Shown piece after piece: positions 15,757-24,200 of a stretch of DNA of 29,259 nucleotides. Source of the stretch: Verrucomicrobia bacterium UBA3761 (lineage in GTDB: Bacteria > Verrucomicrobiota > Kiritimatiellia > RFP12 > UBA1067); contig DFGB01000048.1 of the NCBI GenBank assembly GCA_002371135.1, forward strand, positions 7,009 to 36,267, given 5' to 3'. The position numbers and the translations under genes are program-made. Below the pieces are notes generated by a model that had not been told where the DNA came from, did not search any database, and was given only the letters and a program-made list of their open reading frames with translations. Each line of letters begins with the position of its first letter. Position 1 is the first letter of the stretch.

Positions 15757-15955
15757 GAAAATTTTCCAATTTTCGATTTTTTGATTTTCGATTTATTTCA
15801 AGCCTTCCTTTTTAACACAGAGTCACAGAGATGCACAGAGGCCCCGGGCGCAAATCGAAAAATCGAAAAATTATCTGTGTGCCTCTGTGCCTCTGTGTTA
15901 AAAAGGGATGCTGAGAGCGCAAATCGTAAATCGTAAATCGAAAATCGAAAATCCT
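15757..15955. repeat. Nested palindromic element, downstream copy flanking the giant repeat-protein gene
   Basis: This fills the 210-bp gap before uvrA and is a near copy, same orientation, of 10801-11045. Outer ATTTTCGATTT words (15767-15795) mirror AAATCGTAAATCG words (15920-15952). The inner left arm TTTTTAACACAGAG with three CACAGAG units (15808-15841) mirrors three CTCTG-type units ending in GTGTTAAAAA (15875-15904), the first decayed to ATCTG. GCACAGAGGC (15833-15842) and GCCTCTGTGC (15881-15890) pair perfectly. uvrA starts five bases after the outer arm with no Shine-Dalgarno site. Confidence 0.85.
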
Positions 15956-15959
15956 TTGT

Positions 15960-18752
15960 ATGAACGATATAATAATCAAGAACGCCCGCGTCCACAACCT
16001 GCGCGGGGTGGACGTCACGATCCCCCGCAATTCGCTGACAGTAATAACAGGGCTCTCCGGCTCGGGCAAATCCTCGCTCGCTTTCGATACGCTGTATGCA
16101 GAAGGGCAGAGGAGATACGTGGAGTCGCTCTCCGCCTATGCGCGGCAGTTTCTCGACAGGATGCAGAAGCCCGACGTCGAAAAGATAGAAGGGCTCTCGC
16201 CCGCGATTTCGATCGAACAGCACACAACCGGCGGCAATCCGCGTTCGATCGTGGCGACGGTGACGGAGATCCACGACTACTTGCGTCTCCTCTACGGTTC
16301 GGTCGCGACGGCGCACTGTCCCCATTGCGGCAAGCCTGTCGCCCGCCAGTCCGCCGAACAAATCGTCAACGCGATCCGCAAATTCCCCGACGGGGAGAAA
16401 ATTGTCGTTTCAGCCCCGGTCGTCCAAGGCAAGAAGGGACGGCACGAGGAGGTCTTCGCCGCGCTCAAGCGCAACGGCTTCACGCGCGTTTCGGTGGACG
16501 GCGCGACATATCGCATCGAAGAAGTCCCCGCGCTCGACAAGAAGAAGAACCATTCCATCGAGGTCGTCGTCGACAGGCTCGTCATGCCATGCGACAAGAC
16601 GCGGCTTACGGATTCGGTGGAGCTCGCTCTCAAGACCGGCTGCGGCATCCTTTACGTGGACCGCATCCGCGCCGAGGCGGCGCCGCGGGTGGTGTTTTCA
16701 GAGTTGAACGCCTGCGTCGACTGCGGGATATCGTTCGACGAGCTCAAGCCGCGCTCGTTTTCGTTCAACTCGCCGTTCGGCGCGTGCCCGACTTGCGCCG
16801 GCCTCGGGCAGTTGTACTACTTCGACGAAGAACTCGTCGTCCCGGACAAGACGCTGCCGCTTGAAGAGGCGATCCACCCCTGGCGGCGCCTTGGCGGGCA
16901 GATGGCGATTTTGTACCACAAGGAACTTCTCGCCCGGATTGCTTCGCAATACAAAGTCTCGCTTTCGACACCGTATGAAAAGCTTCCCAAGGCGTTCCGG
17001 CATGGCTTGATGCACGGGTTCAAGGACAACCTGGTTCTGGAGTGGCGGCGGGTCGACAGGCCCTTCGAGGGAGTTCTCGCGGCGCTTCAGCGCAAGCTGG
17101 ACGAGGCCGAAGACGATGAAGTCCGCCAGAAATACGAGGCCTACCAGAATTTCCGCACGTGTCCAGACTGTCAAGGCGCGCGTCTGCGTCCGGAGGCCCG
17201 CTCGGCCAAGGTGGGCGGCAAGACTATTGTCGAAGTGATGGCGATGAGCGTCAAGGATTCTCTCGAATTCTTCAAGTCGCTCTCCGGCGAGCGTTTTGCG
17301 CCGGTCAAGGATGTGCTGCGCGAAATCGTGCGCCGCATCCAATTCTTGCTGGACGTCGGCCTCGACTACCTCGCGCTTGACCGCGCCTCTGCCACGCTTT
17401 CCGGCGGCGAGATGCAGCGAATACGTCTTGCCACGCAGATCGGGTCTGGCTTGACAGGCGTCCTCTACGTCCTCGACGAGCCGACGATCGGCCTTCACCC
17501 CCGCGACAACGATCGCCTCATCGGCACGCTCAAGGAACTGCGCGACAGAGGCAACACGGTAGTCGTTGTCGAACACGACGAGGAGATGATGCGCAATGCC
17601 GACTACATAGTCGACCTCGGACCCGGCGCGGGGCGCGAAGGCGGCGAGGTGATGTATCAAGGTGGCTTCCAGGGGCTCCTCAAGGCGAAATCGCTCACCG
17701 CCGACTACCTCGCCGGGCGCAAGAATTTCGACGAACTCCAGGCGCACCGCGTCGAGATAGTCCCGTCCAAGGCGAAGTTCCTCGCGATCCACGGCGCGTC
17801 GGAGCACAATCTCAAGAACATCACGGTCCGCATACCGGTCGGCTCTTTCACGGTAGTGACGGGCGTGAGCGGCTCGGGCAAGTCTACGCTGGTAGACGAG
17901 ACGCTCAAGCGCGCGTTGATGCGCGATTTCTACCGCTCCAAACTCCAGCCGGGCAAGTACAAGAAGATAACAGGCGAGGAGAATTTCGACAAGATAATCG
18001 AAATCGACCAATCGCCGATCGGGCGCACGCCACGCTCCAATCCCGCGACGTACGTCGGCTTCTTCTCGGAAATCCGCGATCTTTTCGCCAAGACCGAAGC
18101 GGCGAAGGCGCGCGGTTTCAAGCCCGGCCGCTTTTCGTTCAACGTCAAAGGCGGACGCTGCGAGACGTGCATGGGCGATGGCGTGAGAAAACTCGAGATG
18201 AGCTTTTTGCCGGATGTATACGTCGTTTGCGAAGAATGCGGCGGCAAGCGTTTCAACTCGGAGACGCTGGAAGTCACATACGGCGGCAAGACGATTTCGG
18301 ATGTTCTTGAAATGACCGTGTCCGAGGCGTGTGTGTTTTTCGCGAAAGTCCCTTCGCTCGCGCGGCGCCTTAAGACGCTTGAGGAAGTCGGGCTCGGCTA
18401 CATCGCGCTCGGCCAGTCCTCTACGACCCTCTCAGGCGGCGAAGCGCAGCGCATCAAACTCGCCACCGAACTCTCGCGCCGTTCCACGGGCCGGACGCTG
18501 TATCTCCTGGACGAGCCGACGACGGGTCTCCATTTCGACGACATAGCGAAGCTGATGGCTCTGCTGCTCAGGCTGCGCGACCAGGGCAACACGATTGTCG
18601 TCATCGAGCACAATACCGACGTGATGAAGTGCGCGGACTGGATAATCGACCTCGGGCCCGGCGGCGGCGACGCCGGCGGCAACCTCGTCTGCGAGGGGCC
18701 CGTCTCCGCCATTCGCGCCTGCAAGAACTCCGTCACAGGCAAATTCCTCTAG
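15960..18752 (+). CDS. uvrA: Excinuclease ABC subunit UvrA
   Basis: UvrA is the damage-sensing ATPase of nucleotide excision repair. At 930 residues it is full length. Both ABC halves are present: Walker A GLSGSGKS (31-38) with YVESLSAYARQFL, signature LSGGE (480-484) with YVLDEPTIGLHPRD, then a second Walker A GVSGSGKS (635-642), signature LSGGEAQRIKLA and LYLLDEPTTGLHFDD. Zinc-finger cysteines appear in the CVDCG...CPTC pair in the first half and the CETC...CEEC pair near the second. DQSPIGRTPRSNPATY is a UvrA hallmark. It seems to form its own unit; 27 bp separate it from the sigma-like gene. Confidence 0.97.
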   Translation: MNDIIIKNARVHNLRGVDVTIPRNSLTVITGLSGSGKSSLAFDTLYAEGQRRYVESLSAYARQFLDRMQKPDVEKIEGLSPAISIEQHTTGGNPRSIVATVTEIHDYLRLLYGSVATAHCPHCGKPVARQSAEQIVNAIRKFPDGEKIVVSAPVVQGKKGRHEEVFAALKRNGFTRVSVDGATYRIEEVPALDKKKNHSIEVVVDRLVMPCDKTRLTDSVELALKTGCGILYVDRIRAEAAPRVVFSELNACVDCGISFDELKPRSFSFNSPFGACPTCAGLGQLYYFDEELVVPDKTLPLEEAIHPWRRLGGQMAILYHKELLARIASQYKVSLSTPYEKLPKAFRHGLMHGFKDNLVLEWRRVDRPFEGVLAALQRKLDEAEDDEVRQKYEAYQNFRTCPDCQGARLRPEARSAKVGGKTIVEVMAMSVKDSLEFFKSLSGERFAPVKDVLREIVRRIQFLLDVGLDYLALDRASATLSGGEMQRIRLATQIGSGLTGVLYVLDEPTIGLHPRDNDRLIGTLKELRDRGNTVVVVEHDEEMMRNADYIVDLGPGAGREGGEVMYQGGFQGLLKAKSLTADYLAGRKNFDELQAHRVEIVPSKAKFLAIHGASEHNLKNITVRIPVGSFTVVTGVSGSGKSTLVDETLKRALMRDFYRSKLQPGKYKKITGEENFDKIIEIDQSPIGRTPRSNPATYVGFFSEIRDLFAKTEAAKARGFKPGRFSFNVKGGRCETCMGDGVRKLEMSFLPDVYVVCEECGGKRFNSETLEVTYGGKTISDVLEMTVSEACVFFAKVPSLARRLKTLEEVGLGYIALGQSSTTLSGGEAQRIKLATELSRRSTGRTLYLLDEPTTGLHFDDIAKLMALLLRLRDQGNTIVVIEHNTDVMKCADWIIDLGPGGGDAGGNLVCEGPVSAIRACKNSVTGKFL

Positions 18753-18779
18753 ATTTTCCACTCGACGATTTTTATCCAT

Positions 18780-19376
18780 ATGGACGACCACGAATGGTAT
18801 GAACTTGTAAAGGCCGGCGAAGACGACGGCTGGCGCCTCGTCTGGGAGCGCGTCGTCGAGCCTGAGTCGAAATCCATGCGCAGCGCGGAAATGATGGCGA
18901 GGTACTCCATCACCGCCGGAGATCTCATGGGCATGCTCTACGAGGATATGATGGCGCGTGGAAGGATCAAGCTGTATCGCGACGACGGCGGCAGTTTCGA
19001 AGGCTGGCTCAGGCGCTACGTGCGCGGATACGTGCTGAGCGCAGACCCGAACGCGCACGGCGAAATTTCCATAGACGCGACGCCGGATTCGGACGAGGGG
19101 GGCAAGGATTGGGATTTGCCGTCGCGCGACGACAACGTCGAGCGCAAGGAGGCGTGGAACGTCACGCATCTTTGCTTCCGCGATCTGTGGAACGAAGACC
19201 CGGAGCGGGCGTACATCCATCTCTTGAAAACGCGGTTCATGCTGTCGAGCGAAGAGGTGCGCGATTTTCTCGATGTGTCTTCGACGGCGAACGTCGACAA
19301 GATATTTTCGCGAGGCGTGAAATTCATGCGCGAGGCGTGGTCTCGGCATGATAGAAACGGACTTTTGGACAAATGA
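18780..19376 (+). CDS. ECF-type sigma-factor-like protein
   Basis: The 198-residue acidic protein resembles a divergent ECF sigma factor. The segment ITAGDLMGMLYEDMMARGRIKLYRDDGGSFEGWLRRYVRGYVL (about 41-83) matches region 2 (core RNA polymerase binding and -10 recognition) with its DLxxxxY and GSFxGWLRR pattern. The C-terminal part (LSSEEVRDFLDV and following, about 158-190) looks like the region 4 helix-turn-helix. No anti-sigma gene is adjacent. The ATG has an AT-rich leader without a Shine-Dalgarno site. Its stop overlaps the dtd start (ATGA at 19373). It could also be a regulator that has lost promoter recognition. Confidence 0.65.
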   Translation: MDDHEWYELVKAGEDDGWRLVWERVVEPESKSMRSAEMMARYSITAGDLMGMLYEDMMARGRIKLYRDDGGSFEGWLRRYVRGYVLSADPNAHGEISIDATPDSDEGGKDWDLPSRDDNVERKEAWNVTHLCFRDLWNEDPERAYIHLLKTRFMLSSEEVRDFLDVSSTANVDKIFSRGVKFMREAWSRHDRNGLLDK

Positions 19377-19816
19377 AAGCATGGTTGCAGCGCGTCAATC
19401 GCGCATCGGTGGCGATTGGCGGCGAGCGCGTCGCGGAAATCGGCAAGGGATATCTAGTCCTCCTTGGCGTGACGCATGACGATACTCCGCAGAAAGCGGA
19501 GAAAATGGCCGAGCGCATAGCCGTGATACGGCTCTTCGAAGATGAAGATGGCCGTATGAACAGAAGTCTGGAGGACGTCGGCGGAGACGCGATCGTGGTG
19601 TCGCAGTTCACTCTCTACGCCGATACGTCGCACGGCCGCCGCCCCGGATTCTCCGCCGCCGCGCCTGGCGCCGTGGCAGAGCCGCTCTACGAGCGCGTCG
19701 TCGCGGCGCTCAGAGCGCGTCTTGGCGCCTCCCGCGTGGGCACGGGCCGGTTCGGCGCGGATATGCAGGTGGAGCTCGTCAACGACGGGCCCGTCAGCGT
19801 GGAACTGGTATGCTGA
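19373..19816 (+). CDS. dtd: D-aminoacyl-tRNA deacylase Dtd
   Basis: Dtd removes D-amino acids (and glycine from tRNA-Ala) from tRNA. The 147-residue protein has both catalytic-site motifs: SQFTLYAD (77-84) and the Gly-cisPro motif NDGPV (137-141), plus RPGFSAAAPGA. The length equals the family norm. Translation is coupled to the sigma-like gene by an ATGA overlap, an unusual partner for a housekeeping editing enzyme. Confidence 0.95.
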   Translation: MKAWLQRVNRASVAIGGERVAEIGKGYLVLLGVTHDDTPQKAEKMAERIAVIRLFEDEDGRMNRSLEDVGGDAIVVSQFTLYADTSHGRRPGFSAAAPGAVAEPLYERVVAALRARLGASRVGTGRFGADMQVELVNDGPVSVELVC

Positions 19817-19823
19817 AGGCTCT

Positions 19824-19837
19824 GGCGGCAGACCGCC
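19824..19837 (+). terminator. Small hairpin after dtd, weak terminator candidate
   Basis: GGCGG (19824-19828) and CCGCC (19833-19837) form a 5-bp stem with loop CAGA, eight bases after the dtd stop. No T-run follows, so intrinsic termination would be inefficient; it may only mark the 3' end of the dtd message. Confidence 0.25.
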
Positions 19838-19841
19838 GCGC

Positions 19842-19889
19842 TTGTGCATTTCCACTGGATTTGATATAATCTTGCGCGTCTGATACAAT
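19842..19889 (+). promoter_or_regulatory. Two overlapping promoter candidates for the KS / AT-DH-PPTase pair
   Basis: Candidate one has TTGTGC (19842-19847), 17 bp, then TATAAT (19865-19870) with TG at 19862-19863. Candidate two has TTGATA (19861-19866), 17 bp, then TACAAT (19884-19889), also with an extended TG at 19881-19882. The second would start transcription within a few bases of the ATG at 19902, giving an almost leaderless message; the first leaves about 25 bases. Either way the pair seems to be transcribed independently of dtd. Confidence 0.55.
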
Positions 19890-19901
19890 GGAATTCCTCG
19901 A

Positions 19902-21296
19902 ATGGCTTCATCGATCGCCATAGTCGGCATGAGTTGCCGTTTTGCCGGATGCAGCGGCCCGTCATCGCTCTGGAACGCGGTGATGGAGGGGCGTTCGATG
20001 TTGAGCGTGCCCGGCCCCGACACGGAACTCTCCTACGGGACCAAGCGGCTCTTCGACCGGCCGTATCCGACGCGCGTCGGGCAGCTCGGGGATTTGTTCT
20101 CTTGCGTCCAGGCGATGCAGAATTTCCCTCGGCAGATAAACGCCGGCGAAAACCAGGACTTGTATTTTGCGACGCAACTCGCGTTCGACGCGTTGAGCGA
20201 CGCCGGCATGAAGCCGCGTTCGAGGGAAATGGTGCGCGGGACGGTGCGTCTTGCATATGCGCCGCCGTTCAACGCCTCGACCGTGAACTGGCTGCAGCAC
20301 ACGACGTTCCTCGACCAGACGATGGAGATACTGCGCCGGTTCCTCCCCAATGCGCCTGCGAACGCGCTTGATGAAGTGAAAAGCAGTCTTGCGCAGTCGC
20401 TGCCCGTCCCCAACGCCTCTTCGTTCCTGCTTGGCTCCGGGTTCCGCTTTGTATCGTGGATTGCGCGAGAATGCGCGTTTTCGGGCGCGGCGACGATTAT
20501 CGACGCGGGCAACCTCTCCGGGGCGGCGGCGGTCATGGAAGCGATGCGCGACTTGCGCTCGGGCGATGCGGATGTGGCGCTCGCCGGAGCGGTGATGTCG
20601 CCTTTGAGCCGGGCGTATCTCGACGGGCTTTCCGGGATCGTCCGGTTTTCCGCCAAGAGCGCGCTCGAGCCTTTTTCGCGCGACTCGGACGGCACCATCC
20701 CCGGCGAAGGCGGGGCGTTCTTCGTCCTCAAGCGGCGCGAAGACGCTTTGCGCGACCATGACAGGATATACGCGCTCATACGTTCGGTGGCGATAGGGCA
20801 CAATCCGGGCAACGATGCGTCGGTCATTTTCGAGCGGGCGTTGACGCGGCTTGGAATGAACGTGCGCACGGTGGGGCTCGTCGAGGCGGACGGCTCCGGG
20901 ATTCCCGGCCCCGAAGCGCGCGAGATCGCTGCCGTCCAGAAACTCTGGGGCGAGCACAAACCGGGCGGGCCGCTCGTGGGCATAGGTTCGGTGAAAGGCA
21001 ACATCGGCCACACGATGAAAGCGGCGATGGCGGCCGGGCTTGTAAAGGCTTCGCTTGCGCTCCACCACCGCGTCCTGCCGCCCCAGATCGCGCCGGAGCA
21101 TCCTCTGGAGGCGCTTGCCAACCTTGGTTCGAGCGCATATCTCATAACGGAGCCGAGGCCGTGGATCAAGGGCGAGGCGGCGGTCCCGAGACGCGCGGTC
21201 GTGACGGGCGACAACTTCGACCCGGCCGAGACCATCGGCAATGCATTCACAGGCGGACGCTCGGCCGCAATCGTTCTCGAAGAGGAGCCGGAATGA
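19902..21296 (+). CDS. Ketosynthase-like protein lacking the catalytic cysteine (pseudo-KS)
   Basis: The 464-residue protein is a beta-ketoacyl synthase homologue of the type I polyketide kind: N-terminal SSIAIVGMSCRFAG, LEPFSRDSDGTIPGEGGAFFVLKR, and GSVKGNIGHTMKAA with Lys365 and His370 kept. The nucleophile elbow, VDTACSSS in the family, reads IDAGNLSG, so Cys is Asn204. The first active-site histidine (EAHGTGT) is Asp330 in EADGSGI. Condensation is therefore not expected, and Asn is not the Gln of decarboxylating KSQ domains or chain-length factors. The stop overlaps the next gene (ATGA at 21293). The likely role is structural, as a carrier-protein docking or partner subunit; this is inference. 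Confidence 0.8.
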   Translation: MASSIAIVGMSCRFAGCSGPSSLWNAVMEGRSMLSVPGPDTELSYGTKRLFDRPYPTRVGQLGDLFSCVQAMQNFPRQINAGENQDLYFATQLAFDALSDAGMKPRSREMVRGTVRLAYAPPFNASTVNWLQHTTFLDQTMEILRRFLPNAPANALDEVKSSLAQSLPVPNASSFLLGSGFRFVSWIARECAFSGAATIIDAGNLSGAAAVMEAMRDLRSGDADVALAGAVMSPLSRAYLDGLSGIVRFSAKSALEPFSRDSDGTIPGEGGAFFVLKRREDALRDHDRIYALIRSVAIGHNPGNDASVIFERALTRLGMNVRTVGLVEADGSGIPGPEAREIAAVQKLWGEHKPGGPLVGIGSVKGNIGHTMKAAMAAGLVKASLALHHRVLPPQIAPEHPLEALANLGSSAYLITEPRPWIKGEAAVPRRAVVTGDNFDPAETIGNAFTGGRSAAIVLEEEPE

Positions 21297-24200
21297 CCGA
21301 GCTGTTCATATTGCGGGCAGAAGGAGCGGAAGCTCTTGCAGACGAGGCGAAACGCTACACGGCCTTCATCGACCGCGTCAGCGATGTCGCGCTCGTCGAT
21401 CTCGCATACACGGCCTCGCTCTCGAAGGGAGATTCCACGCTCGCTATAATCGCTTCGAGCGTGCAGGATTTGCGCGCGCGCCTTTCATCGGCGGCCTCGC
21501 GCATCGAAAGCGGGGCGGCGAGGCTGCGCGACAAAAGCGGGACGTATTGGCGGCGGGAGAGAATGCTCGCGGGGGGGGACGGCGAGTCGCCGAAGCTCGC
21601 GTTCGTCTTCCCCGGCGTAATGTCGTTCTATCCAGACATGCTGCGAGACATCGCGGTCCTCTATCCGGAATGCCGGGCGGCGTTCGACGAACTCGAAGAG
21701 GCGATGAAGGACAATCCCGGCTTTTCGCCGTCGGACTTCATATTCCCGCCCGCGCCGTATTATCGCCACGATGCGGATATATTCAGTTCTGGCGCATATG
21801 CCCAGGCTCTTGTTTCGGTTTTCTCCGCGAGCGCGGCTCTCTCGCGGCTGCTGTCGCGTCTTGGCGTGAAGCCGGACGGCGTAGTCGGCTTTGCGGGAGG
21901 CGACCTCGCGGCCGTGGTGCGTTCCGGCGCGGCCGGCGAGCAGACGCGAGCGGAACGGGTGCACGTCTTGAGCGAGGTCTACAAAGTCGTCAACAAGGCG
22001 GTCGACCATGGTGGATTGCCTAAGATCGCGATGCTCTCGCTCATCTTGCACCACGAAGGCGAGGCGGATGCGGTAGTTTCGAAATTCCCGCGCGGCAAGG
22101 TGTTCCTCGCGACGGAATTCTCGCCTTGCCGTCTCGTGTATGCCGTCGAACAGGAGTTCGCCGAAGAGGCGCTTGCCGCATTCGCCGCGGGCGGCATACG
22201 GACCATGCGCCTTGCGATAGACAGGCCCTTCAACACGCCGAAGTTCTCCCCCATCGTCCCGGCGCTGCGCAAATTCACGTCCGAACTCATCGATTTCGAG
22301 CCGCGCATACCGGTTTTTTCGTGCGGCACCGCGCAGGAACTCTCCAGGAAGGTCCGCCACGCGCGCAACGAAACAGCGGAGCGCTGGGCGAAGAAGGTCC
22401 GCTTTACCGAGACGATACGTAATATGTACGAGGCGGGGTACCGCGTATTCCTGGAGGTGGGGCCGCGCGGACTGATGACGAGCGCGATAGGCGATATCCT
22501 GGGAGAAAAGGATTACGCGGCGATCGCGATGAACTCGATACACCGGCGGGGGAATCTGCAGCTCCAGCACGCGCTGGCGCAGCTGGCGTCTCTGGGCGCG
22601 GCGGTAGACGCCGCGGCGCTGTTCGACGGACGCAACGCGAGGAAGATGGATCTCGACTCGCCGGTGCCGCTCGAAATCCGCAAAGACGCGGAGATGAGGC
22701 TTTCTCGCGCGTTCCCCAAAATGACGCTTCTCGGGGCGAAGAAGGCGCTGAGCGGCGCCGAATACCTTGCCGAGCCCAAAAGCCGGGCCGAGAAGATCGG
22801 CATGCGCAAAGCGGCGCTCCGCAAAGAAGCGAGCACTTTGCGGCGCTTCGACTCCGGCGCGATGCTGCCGCTCGTCGCGGATGCGGAGGAAGTGGAGTCG
22901 ACGCCCGGCGTTCTTTGCGAACTTGTCAAGACGTTCAGCTGGACGGAGGAGCTTTTCATCTCGGATTTCGCGATTGGCTCCAGCCAGCTTTCGTACTCGG
23001 ACCCCAACTTGCGCGGGCTGCTCATGCTGCCGCTTGCGTTTGGCATCGAGGTGGCGGCGGAGGCGGCGATGAGGGTGATGCCGGGGCGCAATATTTTCGC
23101 GATCGAAGATTTCACATCCCGGCGAAGAGTGGTGTTCAAGGATGGAAAGCTCAAACTCTTCATCCGTGCCGAACGCGCACCGTCGCCGGTGAAGGGCGTT
23201 GCGGCGGTGCGGGTGAAAATCCGCGATGATTCGCCGGATTCGGCGTGGACGTGGCCCGTGATGGAAGGTGTAGTCGCGCTCTCGTCCCAAGTCCCGCCCA
23301 GCGTCCCGTTCGTCCCGTCGCCGCTCGCCAAACCGCGTCCGGTGCACTGGAGCGGACGCGAAATATACCCGGCGATGCTCTGCTGCGGTCCGAGATTGAG
23401 GGCGATTACTTCTGCGCAGTCGTGGGGGGAAGAGGGCATAGACTACGAAGTCTCGGTCCCCGGACGCCGCGGCACCATCGCATCCGTCGCGTATCCCGTG
23501 TGGGCGATCGACCCGCTCCTCCTTCACGCGATCGCAAGCGCATTCCAGCTGTGGCGTTCGCAGGAGCGCTTCCCCGGCGCGTTCTCGATACCGTTCCATC
23601 TCCAGCGCCTCGAAGTGCTTGGCGAAATGCCGAACGAAGGGACGCGCCTCAAGTGCTACATGCGTCTTACGGGCGTGACGCCGCAGAGCCAGCTTTGCGA
23701 CATCACGGTCACGGCGGGCGACGGAAACGTGATTTTCTCGATTGCAGGCTGGGAGGAGCAGACGGAGCGCGTGCCGAAGGAATATTGCCAGCTGCTGCTG
23801 CAGCCGGCGAACGCGTTCGTGACGGAAGTCCTGTCGCGCGAGGCGGCGGGCGGCCCGGCCACAGACGTGGCGACGGCGTTTGCGACGGACATAAACTATC
23901 CCCTCTTCGAGCGCAACGAGGCGCTTTGGCTCAAGATCATGAGCCGCCTCGTCCTGAACGATTCAGAGCGCAGGACGATAGATTCGATGACGGGCTCCGT
24001 CGCCCGGCGTACGGAATGGCTGGTCGGGAGGATCGCCGCCAAGGAGGCCGTCCGCCGCTTCCTGAAAGACAATTACCAGGCGCGGTGGAGCGATGCCGAC
24101 GTCCAGATCTGCCCCAACCCGGACGGCAAGCCGATCGCGATCGGCGAATGGAAGAGATTCCTCTCGACGAAACTCGATATCGCCATCGCCCACACGGCGC

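Noticed and set aside
10801..15955. Composite transposon formed by the two flanking elements
   Set aside because: No transposase, and similar elements occur singly at other gaps, so they are more likely a dispersed intergenic family.
15968..15973. TATAAT inside the uvrA start region as a promoter
   Set aside because: It lies within codons for Asp-Ile-Ile after the ATG and has no TG extension.
20502..20520. Pseudo-KS as a KSQ-type decarboxylating loading domain or chain-length factor
   Set aside because: Those carry Gln at the cysteine position; here it is Asn and the first active-site His is also lost, so the known mechanism cannot be assumed.
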